A stretch of 64,000 nt of DNA from Cristatella mucedo (Eukaryota; Bryozoa; Phylactolaemata; Cristatellidae), in contig WPIO01000289.1 of assembly GCA_009760855.2 (NCBI GenBank), positions 1 through 64,000 of the forward strand, written 5' to 3'. Shown one piece after another: positions 30,601 to 42,545 of this stretch. Every line of letters begins with the position of its first letter. Within the stretch, counting starts at the first letter, position 1. The position numbers were made by a program, and so were the translations under genes. Below the pieces are notes generated by a model. That model saw only the letters and a program-made list of their open reading frames with translations. It searched no databases and was not told the origin of the DNA.

Positions 30601-33600
30601 GGGGGATTTTGGCTCCAGAGGGTTTAAGGAAATCCGTCGACCCTGAATCAAGTCATTTCCCCCAGAGTTCTCTGTACGAGGCTCACGAGCCATCGGAGGT
30701 TTGCATTCGTACGAGAAAAGCTGACGCTAAGGCGATAAGCCGGCGTCCAATCTGGCGGTGGTAGTAAAATGGGACCAGTACACCCTCATAATTACGTCCC
30801 ACCCACTTCGGGCTGCCATTCCTTTATTGTTCAGTGGTTTTGCTCTACTACACCATTTCCAGAGGAGGGGTAGGCACAGCGATACTTTCCATATATCCCC
30901 CAAATATTACAAAGATGGTGAATAGCGTTCGATCGAAAACTGGTGGAGTTGTCCATTAGGAGCTACCACGGCACGCCTCCTTACTCCGAATATTTCGTCC
31001 AGCTTCGGACCACCTAGACCTCTCTCGCGTCGGGGATATGACGCCGGATGTCAAAACTGCTGGGGCCGCTATCAACAAGTGTCCGATACTTGATCCCGTT
31101 GAAGAATGTAACATCAATACCCAGGCGGCGCCAGTTGGAATCTACGGCCAAATGTCCATGGCTGCAAGACGCTGGCAATGGATCCACAGACCTGTAACAC
31201 ATTTACAATTTAACAATGCTTTCCTCAATCTCCCGACTTACGGCAATGCTGGGAAAGCAGAGCCTGGCCAGGTACAACGTCAACCCATAGGTGTTGCAAG
31301 TCGTGGAACGCTCGCAGCTCTATTTCTTCTGCTGGAGTAGCAGCAGGATCGAGATTGTCTCAAGTCATGTCATTAGTACTTGTGTTAAGTGGTCATACTC
31401 CATTGTTGGTCGAACGCACCAGCTTTATTCTCATCCGAAGGTCATACTCCTTAATTACGTCGCTTATTATTGCTGCCAGCCTTCTCCAACGCCCTGCCTA
31501 GACCTGGCTTGTGGATAGCTTATCGCCTACGCCAAGCGATAGAAGCCACGAATGCACAGTGGCCGAGTCAGTAAACGAGTCGATCTGGCGAAGGCCCTAG
31601 GCCAGGGCTAAGTTTAAGCTCTTTATGACGGCCTCGAGTTCGGCCAGAATTATATGGGCTACATCATCTGGCTTTCTAAGCCAAGATGCATCCTCGACAG
31701 TCTGCCCTCCAATTCACAAGCAAGCACCTATCGTTAAGCTGCATGCCTCGAACCATATCTGTCCGCTGGGTGACGACCGCACACTCCAAACTTCGGATAC
31801 TGGATCCTCTTTTGTATCTCTTCATCCTGTGCCATCCGAATGACGTCCTCCGTAACCTCGGCATCCTGCGCAGGTCTTTTGTGGCTCTCTTTACGTAGCT
31901 GCAGGCCGGTTGAAGCCATCCGGCGACGGGAAAATGGCCCGTTATCTGTCCACACCACGAGAAAAGCTGCATCCGGGTCGTGCACTGAGGTAGTGGTTCA
32001 ACATTGTTATCTCTGCCCCACTTGAGCTTTCCTTCATGGTCAGTGAGGCGAAGCCCTAGGATGCGATCTCCGACCAACTTTTTCACGGGCGTAGCTTCAA
32101 GCCCAAACTGTCGTAGGAGAGAGATGACACGCTCATTCGTGACAATATCATCGTTGGTGACTATATCGTCCACATATGAGTCAGCACCTTCGCGAACCCT
32201 CAGATCCATTGAAAGCACCTTATTTAACACTGCGGTCATTATCTTAGGTGCTATATTAAATCCGAAGCCTAGCCCCGGAAGGCAGTACCATCTTCCCTGG
32301 TAGGCGACAACCTGATATCTCCACAGGGAAAGGTTGTCATGAAGCTATAAATACACTTTACGAAGGTCGATAATGCTGACGTTACTTCCCATGAGGCGCC
32401 ATGCCCGAAGTTTCTCGCTGCAAACGTCCCAGTTGGCAGTGTGGCTGGAAACTTATTCAGCTCGCTGTAGTCTAAGACGGGCCGCACTTTGTCTATATTA
32501 CTCTGGAACACTGATTTTAGCGGCACGAGGCCTTCAAGCTCCCCTTCGTCAGGCTTCAGCCAGCCGAGTTGGATCCACTCTTGGATCTCCTTATCGTAGT
32601 TGGCCTGCAAGTCGGTGTAAATGCAGCAACCTTCGAGGCGGTTTACCAAGAAGGGAGAAGTCACGCCGTCGGCCCAGTGCCACTTCACAACCCATTTTCC
32701 GTTAAGGTATACCGCCAAAAAGTCTCCATCGGAAACACTGATGTCGCTTGCCAGTGCCCCGATTTCACTGCCCTGCCCATTGAAGATTACTACGCCACCG
32801 CCAGGGCCTATCACCATGCCTCCCAGCTGCCGCACAGCAACCATCCATGCCAAGGAGCATAGCATACCCCGGTACGATCTCGGATAAGAGGCAGTCCAGC
32901 TATATTGGGATGCGCTTCGCCGAGCATGTCATGAGGCACGCCGACCAGCAACAAGCGACTGCTCCATTAAACGTTATTACAGGCTCGTTAACCGGATAAG
33001 ACTGTGGTGAGGTTGCACAAAGTACTGCCGATTAAGTCACAATCGAGCGAGAGCAGCCAGTATCAAGGAGCGCCTTCATAATACGATTGCCGTTGAGGGC
33101 ATTTGTTGTTGGCAGACGAGTTGACAAGCAGGGGAATTCGCCGGCGCTATAACATGCGCTTCTCCTTACTGGTGTTTTGGCTGTGCATTGGTGTGACGCC
33201 CAGGACACATCTCTGCTAGGTTCAAGCGTTGCGGTTAGAAAAAGCACGACCTTCGCTGCCTTTGCAACGAACGGCAGTCGCGACCTATGTACCCTTCCGT
33301 TTTGCAGAAGAAACCAAAACGCTTCCGTGCAGTCGGGCGAGAGCCTCTAGCTCCTACTGCCTCAGCAGTGGCCGCGTAGCTCGGCTGGCTCCTGGCAACT
33401 CCTAAGTACTGGAACCTTCTCAACGACCTCGGAAATAGCCGTCTTGTCGAGTGAACACGCCTCACATTGCTGCTTGTGGATGTCCTCTTGAAACCCGGTG
33501 ACCAAAGGGCATTTTAGCAGGTCATCCTACGCAGGCACACACACCAGTCCAGCCAACAGGGCCAAAATCGATGCCTATACGTCCACTTAATTGGAAAGGC
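30601..33600 (-). mobile_element. Second LTR retrotransposon remnant, minus strand
   Basis: Order on minus: zinc-knuckle region (about 33.35 kb), protease (about 33.07), RT (32.86-31.7), RNase H (about 31.7-31.5), integrase core (about 31.2-30.79), and a likely pol tail into 30.6. LTRs were not found. Both sides are limited by LINE-A copies. The lineage differs clearly from the gypsy remnant at 14-18 kb; I do not assign it to Ty3/gypsy or BEL/Pao. Confidence 0.75.
30790..33465 (-). pseudogene. pol-like polyprotein of the second LTR element, decayed
   Basis: Visible motifs: a degenerate zinc knuckle (FFCKTEGYIGRDC, first Cys and His changed); protease MKALLDTGCSRSIV; RT N-terminal IQEWIQLGWLKPDEGE, VRPVLDYSELN; active-site box SYVDDIV (near 32.2 kb); the connecting motif FSWCGQITGHFPVAGWLQPA; RNase H-like EDASWLRK; integrase-like DNSTSFRSN and SGNGVVEQNH. 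Stops and frame changes occur throughout. In a live element these would cleave, copy and integrate the element; this copy cannot. Confidence 0.78.
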
Positions 33601-33623
33601 TTTTTGGAATTTGAAAATAGGAA

Positions 33624-34530
33624 AGGCTGACGCTTAAAATTGACTCTGCCACCATATCTCCTGTTGAATCAGCTCGAAATCTAGGTGTGATATTCAAAAG
33701 CGACCTCTCGTTAGACGACCGTATCGGCTCCACAGTCAAATCTGCCTATTTTCAGCTTCATAACATTTCTAAAATTCGGGCTTGTCTAGATAAGGGTACC
33801 ACGGCCAAGCTGGTACAGTCATTCGTGACATCCCGTCTCGACTTCTGCAACTCAGTGCTTACTGGCCTACCACCATGTGCGATCAGGCGATTGCAACTGG
33901 TGCAAAACTCCAGAGCTAGGCTTGTCTGTCGTGAGCGCCGGAGTTGCCACGTTACACACCACTTCTCGCCGACCTGCACGGGCTACCAGTCAAGCAGCGG
34001 ATTGACTTAAAGGTTTTGTCGCTCACTTTAAGGTCACTTTATTCTTTGGCTCCATCCTATCTCTCAGATATACTCCCCCATCAGGCCAAGCATCGTACCA
34101 CCGACTTTTTGGAATCCAGCAGTCTGCAAATACCTCGTACAAACCTCAAATCCTTTGGAGGCCGTGCATTCAGTTCGTATGCTGCGGAATCCTGGAAATC
34201 CCTCCCGACTTGCGTCAGAACATCCCCTGACTTGACCACATTTAAAAAGAACTTAAAAGCACGATTGTTTAGGACAGCATTTAGTGGGCTCCTGTGATTC
34301 GTCCTTGATGTGCTTATGCGAGCTGACACTGTGTATGCTGCCACTAACCACATTTGCATGCTGAACCGGTGCATGCCACTACTAACCATGTTATTCATTT
34401 TGTTTGTTTATCAAGCATGATATTACTCACCATTTAATTGCATTTCCTGTGCAGCAAATTTAAAACGCCTAGAAAGGCATTGAGTTCGCTGAGGGCACTT
34501 TTTCAAGTGCAAATATATTTTTATTATTAT
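33624..34530 (+). mobile_element. LINE-A copy 4, 5'-truncated
   Basis: Starts within the RT C-terminal part (ESARNLGVIFKSDLSLDD), runs through the conserved end (SAPSYLSDILPHQAKHR) and 3' UTR to an ATTATTAT tail. The frame is largely open, including Lys at the place of the copy-1 stop. It abuts the LTR remnant. Confidence 0.85.
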
Positions 34531-35347
34531 CCCCTGTTGCCTCCACTTCTAATGACTGGACCAAATTCGAGGTGTAACACAGCCTTAATAGGCATCATTT
34601 GTACAGCCCTCTCGAGGCTCACCAGACAGTTGCTCTGAAAGCTAACCGATCTGGTTGACGATGCTGCCTAGGAAACCACAGCTAATGTGGCCGCACTCCC
34701 AAAAATTCAATATGGCTTGAAACAAAAGAAGCGTAAAGTTTGCAGCGGATGTCAACTTATTCTTCATTCACGTGAGATATTTTTCTGGTGAGTATTAAGT
34801 TCGAGGCTACATATGTTACTCTAAACTCAAATCCGACGCCTATACTAATAATAACAAAGTAGACAAACACTGTCAGGAAACTTATGTAAGATAGTAAAAT
34901 AACATTACCACGAAATAGGTGCAGCTAACGACTAATCCTAAAAACTTACCACCAGAACAGTTGTCTCTCAAAAATAGTAGCAGGAAAGCTTTGAACAAGC
35001 ATGTTTTCAAATTAGACATCCCTGCCAGCCACACTGTCTGCAGAACAAAACTGGCAAGGCTGTCAACGAAAAGAAAAGCATTCAACTCAGAACAAAAATA
35101 AACAGCCTGGATTCATGTATTCACAATATACTTCACATTCCATTGTCGTGAGATATCTGCTCAAATTAATATAAACAAGACTAAATAATCTACACTTGAA
35201 GAAATTCAAATGCTAGCTGTGTACCATATATATGGAATCTTCTACTTAAATTATTGCTATCAACCCAAGAAAATACTGCGACTTTGAGGTCAAATTCAAT
35301 TGGCCACACATGCCTGGCTGCAATAATGAAAATAAAGTGATCACAAT
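34531..35347. other. No gene supported
   Basis: A minus-strand frame at 34.95-35.06 kb has an acceptor-like tract (TTTTCGTTGACAG) and a donor-like GTAAGT, but its product has no Ig or other family features. I do not call it an exon. Confidence 0.4.
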
Positions 35348-35400
35348 AATGGTAATATTATTTTGCTCAGCGCCCTCGAAGAACTGAAGTTCTTTATAGT
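35348..35400 (-). mobile_element. LINE-A tail fragment
   Basis: Short degenerate piece: AATATTATTTTGCTCAGCGCC, then GAAGAACTGAAGTTCTT, similar to the LINE-A tail hairpin on the minus strand. Confidence 0.4.
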
Positions 35401-35437
35401 TATTTTACCAATATTATTATTAATATTATTAGCATGA

Positions 35438-36047
35438 GAGCTATTATGTCATGAGCGTCTCAGTTGCCACATCACACCACTTCTCACCAACCTGCACTAG
35501 CTCCCAGTCAAGCAATGGGTCAACTTCAAGGTTTTATCGCATACTTTTAGGTCACCTCATTTTTTGGCTCCAGCCTATCTCTCAGATCTACTGCCCCACC
35601 AGACCAAGCATTTAACCACCAGATTTTGGAATCTAACAGTTGACTAATACCTCATGCAAACTTCAAATCCTTTTGAGACCACGCATTTAGTTCGTATGCT
35701 CCCAAAGCCTCGAACTCTCTCCCGACTTGCGTCAGAACATCTCTTGAATTCACCACATTTAAAAAGAACTTAAAAACACCTTAATTTTGGACAGCATTCA
35801 GTGGGTCCCTATGATTCGTTCTTTATGTGCTCATGCGTGCTGACACTGTGTATGGTGCGACTAACCACAGTTGCATGCTGACCCTGTGCAGGCCACCCCT
35901 AGCCATGTTATTCATGCTGTACATCAAGCATGATATTACTCACCGTTCAATCGCGTTTCACATTGCAGCTAATGCAAAGCACCTAGAAAGAGAGTGAGTT
36001 CTCTGAGGGTGTTTTATCAAGTGCATTATTATTATTATTAATAATAA
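35438..36047 (+). mobile_element. LINE-A copy 5, 5'-truncated and decayed
   Basis: Last 600 bp of LINE-A: GTCATGAGCGTCTCAGTTGC aligns to the CRERLSCH region of copy 1, followed by the C-terminal region with frame breaks, 3' UTR, hairpin and ATTATTATTATT tail at about 36030. Confidence 0.85.
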
Positions 36048-36144
36048 CTGGTTGACAGCATAGTCACTATGAATCCAAGCATTGCCTTATAGGGGCATTA
36101 CAGTTGAACACCATTAACACAATTAGGTTGGTGTAACCAAGTCC

Positions 36145-37011
36145 CAGAGGTTGGCAAACTCCGGCCTTTTGGCAAGATCGGGCCAAGCTTGTGCTCCATG
36201 TCCGGCCCAGCGGCTCCCTAATTATTTATTTGTGGAACCGGCCCAATTGAGATGTCGCGGTTTCCCTTTCCTTCACTGTAGAGATGGTTCGACTTAAGAG
36301 TAGACCAACTAACGAGTTTTCGAGGCAAAAGCCGTCTGTCGGCGGCTTTTTGCTTTGAGTTACCAGCTAAATGGTATTGCGCTTGTTTGTGCTAAGTGCA
36401 TTTCTCAGTATAATTTTAAAACTTCGACTTTGCCAGGCAGGTGGAAAGCGGCTGCATCCCTTTGCCGTGACGGATTGGCGCCAGAAAGTGTTTAGTCAGA
36501 GGTCGGCAAAATCCGACCTTTATGCAAGATTAGTACTCTCTAGCAATCCAGTCCGGCCTATTGCCACCCTGGTAGTTTATAGTTGGATCCGGCCTAATTA
36601 ATAGTAATGATAAGAATAATCCATTTTATATAGCACTATGGAGGGAACTCAATCTCTTTCCAGGCACTTTACATTCCCTGCAAAAGAAGCACGATCACCA
36701 GGTTAGTAATTGAACCGTCACGGCTTTGTTCTCTTTCATTACTACTGGTTGCAGTTCACATTGATGTCCAAGTTTATTTTTAAAACTGAGGTCGGATGCT
36801 TTTCTGAACAGAAGCGCATGGCCGGGTTTGTGTGTTAAAAATTTCTACATCTATAATTGCAGTGCCTATCTGTGTTTCAGATGTGGTATTTTGTTTGTTG
36901 GTTCGTCTGATCACGTCAAAGCCGGGGGAGTGGGTGCGGTTTCATCTGGCCTAGTGTACCTTCTTGATCGCCTGAAATGGCCTAGCAGTCCGAAACCTTT
37001 GCCGACCTCTG
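36145..37011. mobile_element. hAT-like terminal repeats, non-autonomous element(s)
   Basis: CAGAGG(T)TGGCAAACTCCGGCC at 36145 and CAGAGGTCGGCAAAATCCGACC at 36497 face the inverted complement TTTGCCGACCTCTG ending at 37011. CAGRGGTYGGCAA is a hAT-type end. The 36497-37011 pair is the better match. I found no exact 8-bp target duplication and no transposase. A LINE-A tail lies inside. Confidence 0.5.
36601..36720 (-). mobile_element. LINE-A tail fragment inside the hAT-like element
   Basis: AATAGTAATGATAAGAATAA, then TATAGCACTATGGAGGGAAC and CTTTCCAGGCACTTTACATT: the LINE-A 3' tail in diverged form on the minus strand. Confidence 0.6.
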
Positions 37012-37461
37012 ATCTAACCAATTTGTAACAGTGCATTCACGGTCATCACTTTCCTCAATCTTGGCTGCGCCTATACGTTCCAACCAGTGTAAGTGCAAGT
37101 CCCATATATGCATCTACACATTTTACTTTAAGAAACCAAAACATGTGTTGCAATAGGTATTTTACAATTATATAGCCACTGTTAGTAGGATTGGGCCAAA
37201 ATTGTAATCTTAATTACTTAATCGCCGAATATTGTGACTAATAGCACGTCAAATAGTTATCGGCCGAAATAATGCGATTATTTGATAAGTGACACTGGTT
37301 TTTTAATGCGATGCTAGTACAATGAATGCATTGCAGCATCTCTTTTGTTAAATAATATGCTTTCAATAAGGATTAGTTTGCTTTAGCATTGTCCACAATT
37401 CACATGCCGTTAACTGAAGCAACATCAGATTCACCAAACTGCCACTCATGCTTACTTTTTA

Positions 37462-37640
37462 GAGCTAACCGTGATGGCACACTAGGTAAAGTGCTTTTTC
37501 ATATTACGACTTCTGTACCGAAGTTGTGGGTTTGACTCCCGCAGTGGACAATCCTTTATTGCCAATCCAAGCTGTGGTGATAGCCTAATTGCTCATCTGT
37601 TGCTATACAAAAAGACTGTTGAATCAGACAGTAGTTTTTT
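37462..37640 (+). mobile_element. SINE-2 copy
   Basis: tRNA-like head (CACACTAGGTAAAGTGC, then GTGGGTTTGACTCCCG as B-box region) and body GACAATCCTTTATTGCCAAT, as in the copy at 42.55 kb. Confidence 0.72.
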
Positions 37641-37679
37641 TAATTTTGAGCGTCAAAGGACCTATTCCTAATAATGATC

Positions 37680-38455
37680 ACTTTTAGCTAAACGATCGGT
37701 TATCTTTTCTGGTTATGCCAAACATTGGAAATGTATTAAGTCAGAAAGCTCTAGCTATTGTGCATCGACGACGATTTCCTTTGCCAACTCTGATAGGTTT
37801 CACTACAAGGAAGCTCGATATTAGGCTTATGAAATGTCCGCCTTCTTTAAAGAATTGGTTTATTTTCGAGCCTTCATGAAGCTTTCATCGACTAAAGCAT
37901 GATTATGTCCAATGTTTTAAGCGTTAAGAAACTTGAGACGTTTCAGCCTATCTTGCAACTTAAGAGATTTTACAAATTTTCCACATTCCAAGTGGCTTCC
38001 CTAACAAAGTCTAATACCAAGAGTCTGCCTCCTGAAGACCCCAAACTATTATCTTTCTGGTCTTCAGTGGCAGGCAAAAGCCCTATCCTGCCAAACGGAA
38101 GATTTTTAACACTTCATTCGATTGTGCTTTGTTCCCAAGTCATGCACATTGGCTATCGTTCATCCTATAAAGCAGAAAGCCTGTAATTGATTCTTGGTTC
38201 TTAAAGAATTATCACTCGGTGTCTATTAATCCCTCTTTGTCAAAGGTTTTAGAAAATATTGCTGCTGAACAGCTTGTAGCACCTACTGAAAGCGATGAAT
38301 GTCTGAACAATTTCACTCGGGATCCATGCCACACAAATCAATTGAAAGTGCGTGCCACCTTGCAGCCTGAAACATCCGATTCATCGTCAACATTAGGACT
38401 GTCACAGTCCTCTGCTATATCTATTAGTATTTTACATGGTGAATGTTGAAAAATG
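37680..38455 (+). pseudogene. LINE-B-like fragment between endonuclease and RT
   Basis: Open frames resemble the linker and start of RT in LINE-B copy 4: PILQLKRFYKFSTFQVASLT against the corresponding minus-strand segment near 42.15 kb, then SVSINPSLSKVLENIAAEQL, a relic of the NYRPVS...LSK motif. The rest of the element is absent. Relation to LINE-B or to a third related family is uncertain. Confidence 0.6.
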
Positions 38456-38515
38456 ATAGATCTTGCAAGCGAGGTGCTGGTTAAACTCACTCTTGCCCAA
38501 TCGTGTTACACGTAC

Positions 38516-38690
38516 CTAATGTGATTGTTGAAGCAGCAGCTTCTTCTTTGCTGATGCTGTAGCTACCACTTTTCACATAGCCCCGCGAGAATACCGGAAG
38601 CACTAGTTCCGAATCGCAAGTTCTAGCAGGGCCATTAAGTTGGCTGATTTTGATAACCATAGACTTTACCCAATTAATTGAGTCGTAAAA
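38516..38690 (-). CDS. Possible exon: middle strands of an Ig-like domain
   Basis: The open frame ends at a donor G|GTACGTG (38511-38515, phase 1). It includes SINWVKSMVIK (possible C-strand Trp) and KSGSYSISKEEAAASTITL, which resembles the D-E region of Ig domains as in the 5.3 kb exon. The upstream boundary is unclear. A decayed copy of its 3' half exists at 7.86-7.91 kb. It could be an upstream exon of the same minus-strand gene, part of a paralogue, or a non-coding repeat. Confidence 0.35.
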
Positions 38691-38699
38691 AGCCAGCAC

Positions 38700-39922
38700 T
38701 TAACCATCCGGGCTCCGGCTACCATTACTCGTGGGAAATAGGACATCAAGGCTCAATGGAACGATCTGGGAGCCTCGATGGACAATGAATACTAGCACAG
38801 CAAATTCCTACACTATTAAACTACACTCAAGGATTATTAATAGCACTAGCCTGCTTATATTACCAATGGTCAAATAATGTTCACATGAACTGAACTGAGA
38901 GCTAAGAGCAAGTTGTGGTTCACACAAGTTTGCATTGCCTAGCGGAGAATCAGCAGCTTTGCCCAAATCTAGGTACATCTTAAACATAATATAGACAGAT
39001 AATATTTATTAAACGGAATTCATAACAAATTGGATTATGTTGAGCCTAATGCAGATGCTCATGGAGGCCGCATTCGATCGACACGGTATCCTTCATAAAC
39101 CATGCAAATTCTGAAGACGAATAGGTCTTCTCGCCTTCAGCTTGTCACGTTCAGAATAATGTGCAGACGAGGCACCAACTTCTCCTGTATATTGACGTAG
39201 CTCATTTGCTAGCTGCTAAGCTTTCATGACATTGGCTACCCTATCTTGCCGAAAAACAGCCAGTGATAGTGCGTATTTCACAAAAATTTTGGTGGCGAGG
39301 TAATTCGAGTTTACGAATATTCCTAACTTGACCTCCGAATCTTTTAACAAACTTGCCAGTCATCTAAGTTTGTTGTTTGTTCGAGATTCTAACGCTACGA
39401 GGCATACTAATCAGAATTTTAGCATAGCTACTCTGCACATTGTTTTCAAGCAAGACGACTGCATAAATAAAATAGTGTAATCATAAAGTCCAATACTGTT
39501 AAGGGCAGTGGGCACAATATTAAAGGCGAATGTCAAGAAAACATTCACAAAAGTGGCCCGAAAATACAATATTTGTATAGGGTACCTTTCAAAATACAAA
39601 TATATATTAATAAAGACCAGACGTTCCACGTTAAAGAAGAAATTGTTTTGTTAACCGTGTCTAACTCTTTTGTAAACCTGAATGAACCCATCTACAACTA
39701 AAGCATTTTCCGATGTCTTCATTGTATAGAACTTGTATCCCATCTTGTCAAAACCAACGCGTACAGAGGTGCTTATGAGAAGCTCTCTAAGCTGGGTTCT
39801 TGTTACTTGCATGCGGCTTCATAGCCAATGTCGGTTTTTATTTCGTAAAATCCATACAATGGCCTACATACTACACTAACAAAATCGACATTTGGCAGGC
39901 AATTTGATGATAATAAAATAAT
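38700..39922. other. No gene recognised
   Basis: AT-rich DNA upstream of the possible 38.5 kb exon. No supported exon or repeat family. Confidence 0.45.
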
Positions 39923-41010
39923 AAGAATGTATCTCCTTCTGTAACTCCACAAAGCCATGAAGACGATGTGGGTGTTACCCAGGAGAGTTTTGCATAGCAC
40001 AGTCACAACCTAAGAGGCTTTTGGCACGCATTTGGTAGCCAATTGACTTCATCTCTCGCAACAAAGAAAAGTGGGCAGCATAGCAGAGTGGGAGAGCAGA
40101 TGTGGTAGTGGTGTATCGTAGAAGTATCAGCCCAATACTGCTGGGAAGGATGGGCCACAGTCGACAGCAGGAGAGTAGTTGTCGTTACATAAGAATTGTG
40201 GAGGCAATTTCCACAGTCCTAGGACCTCCAGAGCTAAAGCTTCTGTCGCCTGACGTCTTTAAACGGACGAAAAGAACAGATAATTTAGTGTCCGCATATG
40301 ACCTTAGGGATTGAGGAGGCAGAAACTGGTGCAGTAGTTCAGCTAAGAATGGAGGAGCTGAGCCGTGACAGGACTTGTGGGTCAGGGTAAGAGTTCTGCT
40401 CTGTATCCTTTGATCCACGCGGTATTCATTCAAGCTCCTTTTGCAAAGGGGACACCTGGTCAACCCTGATGGATTTGAAAACGAGCCTTTCTGCCATATT
40501 AATAGCCAGCTGCAGTGGCCAAGTTGCTTTGTGATAGCCCAGAAAAATGAGAACAACAACAATCGAGCCGACGCAGAACGACTGAGCTAGTTAACTTTTC
40601 TGCATACCACTGTGGAAGACAGCTCCTTATCTTAGGCAGGGATTTGACGCAAAATCTAGCTGTAGAAGCAGTCATCCAAATGAAACTTGTAAAATCGAGG
40701 CAGCTGTCGAAAACGTCAGCTCAATTTTGAGCAGGTGGTGATGGTCACACAACAGTATCACCTGTTAGAAGATCGAAGCCTTTCGGTATAGCCACGCGCT
40801 TAGGGTGTCGCATGAGCAGAACTTTAGTTGTATCGCCATTTAGTTTCAATAAATTTTCCGGCATCCAGGATCGAATGTCGGCAAGGCAAGCATTCAGTCT
40901 CTCTGTTGCTGCACCATATTCCGGTGGTTGGAATGACAAACACAGGTGACTATGGACAGCATAAAAGTGATATCCTATTCCATGAGCCTTAAAAAATTTT
41001 AACAGAGGAT

Positions 41011-41517
41011 AATAATAATAATAATAATAATAATGCACTTGATAGGGCTCCCTCAGAGAACTCAATCTCTTTCTAGGCGCTCTACATTTGCTATAAAGGG
41101 AAATGCAATTGAATGGCGAATAATATCAGGCTTGATAAACAACATGTATAATAACATGGCCAGGGGCGACATGCACAGGGTCAGCATGCAAATGTGGTTA
41201 GTGGCAGCATGCACAGTGTCAGCACGCACAAGCACATGAAGGACGATTCACAGGCACCCATTAAATGCTGTCTTAAATAATCGTGCTTTTGAGTTCTTAA
41301 TAAATGTGGTCAAGTCAGAGATGTTCTGACGCATGTCGGAATGGAGTTCCAGGCTTTGGGAGCAAAAGAACTAAATGCACGGTCTCCAAAGGATTTTGAG
41401 GTTTGTACGTGGTATTGGTAGACTGTAGGATTCCGAAAAGCAATCGGTACGATGCTTGGCCTGTTTGGCGACTAGATCTGAGAGATAGGCTGGAGCCAAA
41501 GAATGAAGTGACCTAAA
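41011..41517 (-). mobile_element. LINE-A copy 6, 5'-truncated, nested in LINE-B copy 4
   Basis: (AAT)n tail at 41011, hairpin, 3' UTR and C-terminal part up to GACCTAAAAG. AGGAT occurs at 41006-41010 and at 41518-41522. With the insert and one copy ignored, the LINE-B RT frame continues across the site. Confidence 0.87.
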
Positions 41518-41520
41518 AGG

Positions 41521-42251
41521 ATGAGTATAAATAAAAAACAGCGAGGGAGTGCGTTCGAACCCTCGAGGGACCCCAGAGGTGACCTTTCTCGTGTGTGAGA
41601 TCTGTCTCCACAAGACACGAATTGAACACGATCACACAAAGATTTGAACCAGGCCAGTGCCTCGTCTGCCATACTGATCGTTGTTCTCAATCGTTCAAGA
41701 AGAACATCGCGATCAATGGTATCGAAGGCAGCTGATAAATCTACCTGAGCTAAGGCGTTGACATTCCCGTCGTCATTGGATCGTAGCATGTCATTGCTAA
41801 CACGGGGGAGAGCAGTTTCATTGGAGTTCGGACATTTAAACCCCAAGTGAAATGCTTCTAACCTTTTATTCTCTTCAATATAAGCAACAAACTGCTTAGT
41901 GACCATTACATCCGGAATCTTTGACAAGAAAGAAAGTTGAGAAACTGGGCGATATTTTGCGAGGAATCTCTGTATCAAATATAGACGTTTTAAGTATGGG
42001 TCTAATGGCTTCCGAATTGAACGACTAGGGTATGACCCAATCACGAATAGGGCAGGGCTAAGTTGGTCTGCCAGTGACGACCACGTAGATGATATTATAG
42101 TATCTTTAGAAGAAGGGCTCATTTTACTCGAGTTTGTCAAGGTAGCCACATCACATGCAGAAACCTCTGAAAACCTTTTAAGGAAGGTCACAGGTTGCGA
42201 CTCCACAATGACTTTACCTGGAGAGTGGTTTATCGAAGCACGGATGGGCAC
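41521..42251 (-). pseudogene. LINE-B reverse transcriptase, N-terminal and palm part
   Basis: Open for over 200 residues. Motifs: KYRPVSQLSFLSKI, LEAFHLGFKCPNSNETAL, ALAQVDLSAAFDTIDRDVLL, DEALAWFKSLCDRV. The fingers and the first catalytic Asp are readable. GVPQGS has become degenerate, and the frame then enters the LINE-A insert. The ADD-box region lies across the insert at 40.9-41.0 kb and reads YAVHSH, so the catalytic Asp pair is lost. Confidence 0.8.
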
Positions 42252-42545
42252 ACTTTTTTAAGTAAAGAAGCATGAAAACTTTTAAACTGTGACGTTATTA
42301 TCTTGAGAGTCAGATCTCTCAACATTGCCTAGGAAGTTATTTATTTTCTTTTAAATCTGTTTTGGTTCTGACTGGCCATAATTCACTTTTTAAGTAACTA
42401 AAGAAGCCTTGGCTTTTTTAAGCTTCCGGGTGTAAATTCGACGGAAGTCTTTGACGTTGATTAGATCCGTATCAGACCCCATTTATATAAATGACGTTCA
42501 AGCCTGTACTTGACGTGGCACATTTTTTGAATTTTTCTTTCCCTG

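Larger units (their letters stand above)
37070..38580. repeat. Duplicated unit, copy 2, expanded by insertions
   Basis: Homologous to 7365-7912. Left part 37070-37460 aligns to about 7365-7790, and 38510-38580 aligns to 7850-7912. The extra middle is SINE-2 (37462-37640) and a LINE fragment (37.68-38.46). It may be a segmental duplication of Ig-gene sequence or an unrecognised repeat family. Confidence 0.6.
39924..42490 (-). mobile_element. LINE-B copy 4, longest copy, interrupted by LINE-A
   Basis: The 3' end (ATGTATCTCCTTCTGTAACTC on plus) is at 39.93 kb. The element runs to about 41010, is interrupted by a LINE-A insertion, and resumes at 41523 to about 42.49 kb, where the linker before RT fades. 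It shows that LINE-B encodes a CR1/L2-type RT and that its 5' part is missing or unrecognisable here. Confidence 0.82.

Noticed and set aside
31625-32865. Plus-strand open frames at 31.6-32.9 kb
   Set aside because: They are antisense shadows of the minus-strand LTR-element RT and RNase H.
34949-35063. Exon on minus strand bounded by acceptor-like and GTAAGT sites
   Set aside because: The product lacks Ig spacing and its phases (2 to 1) do not fit any neighbour.
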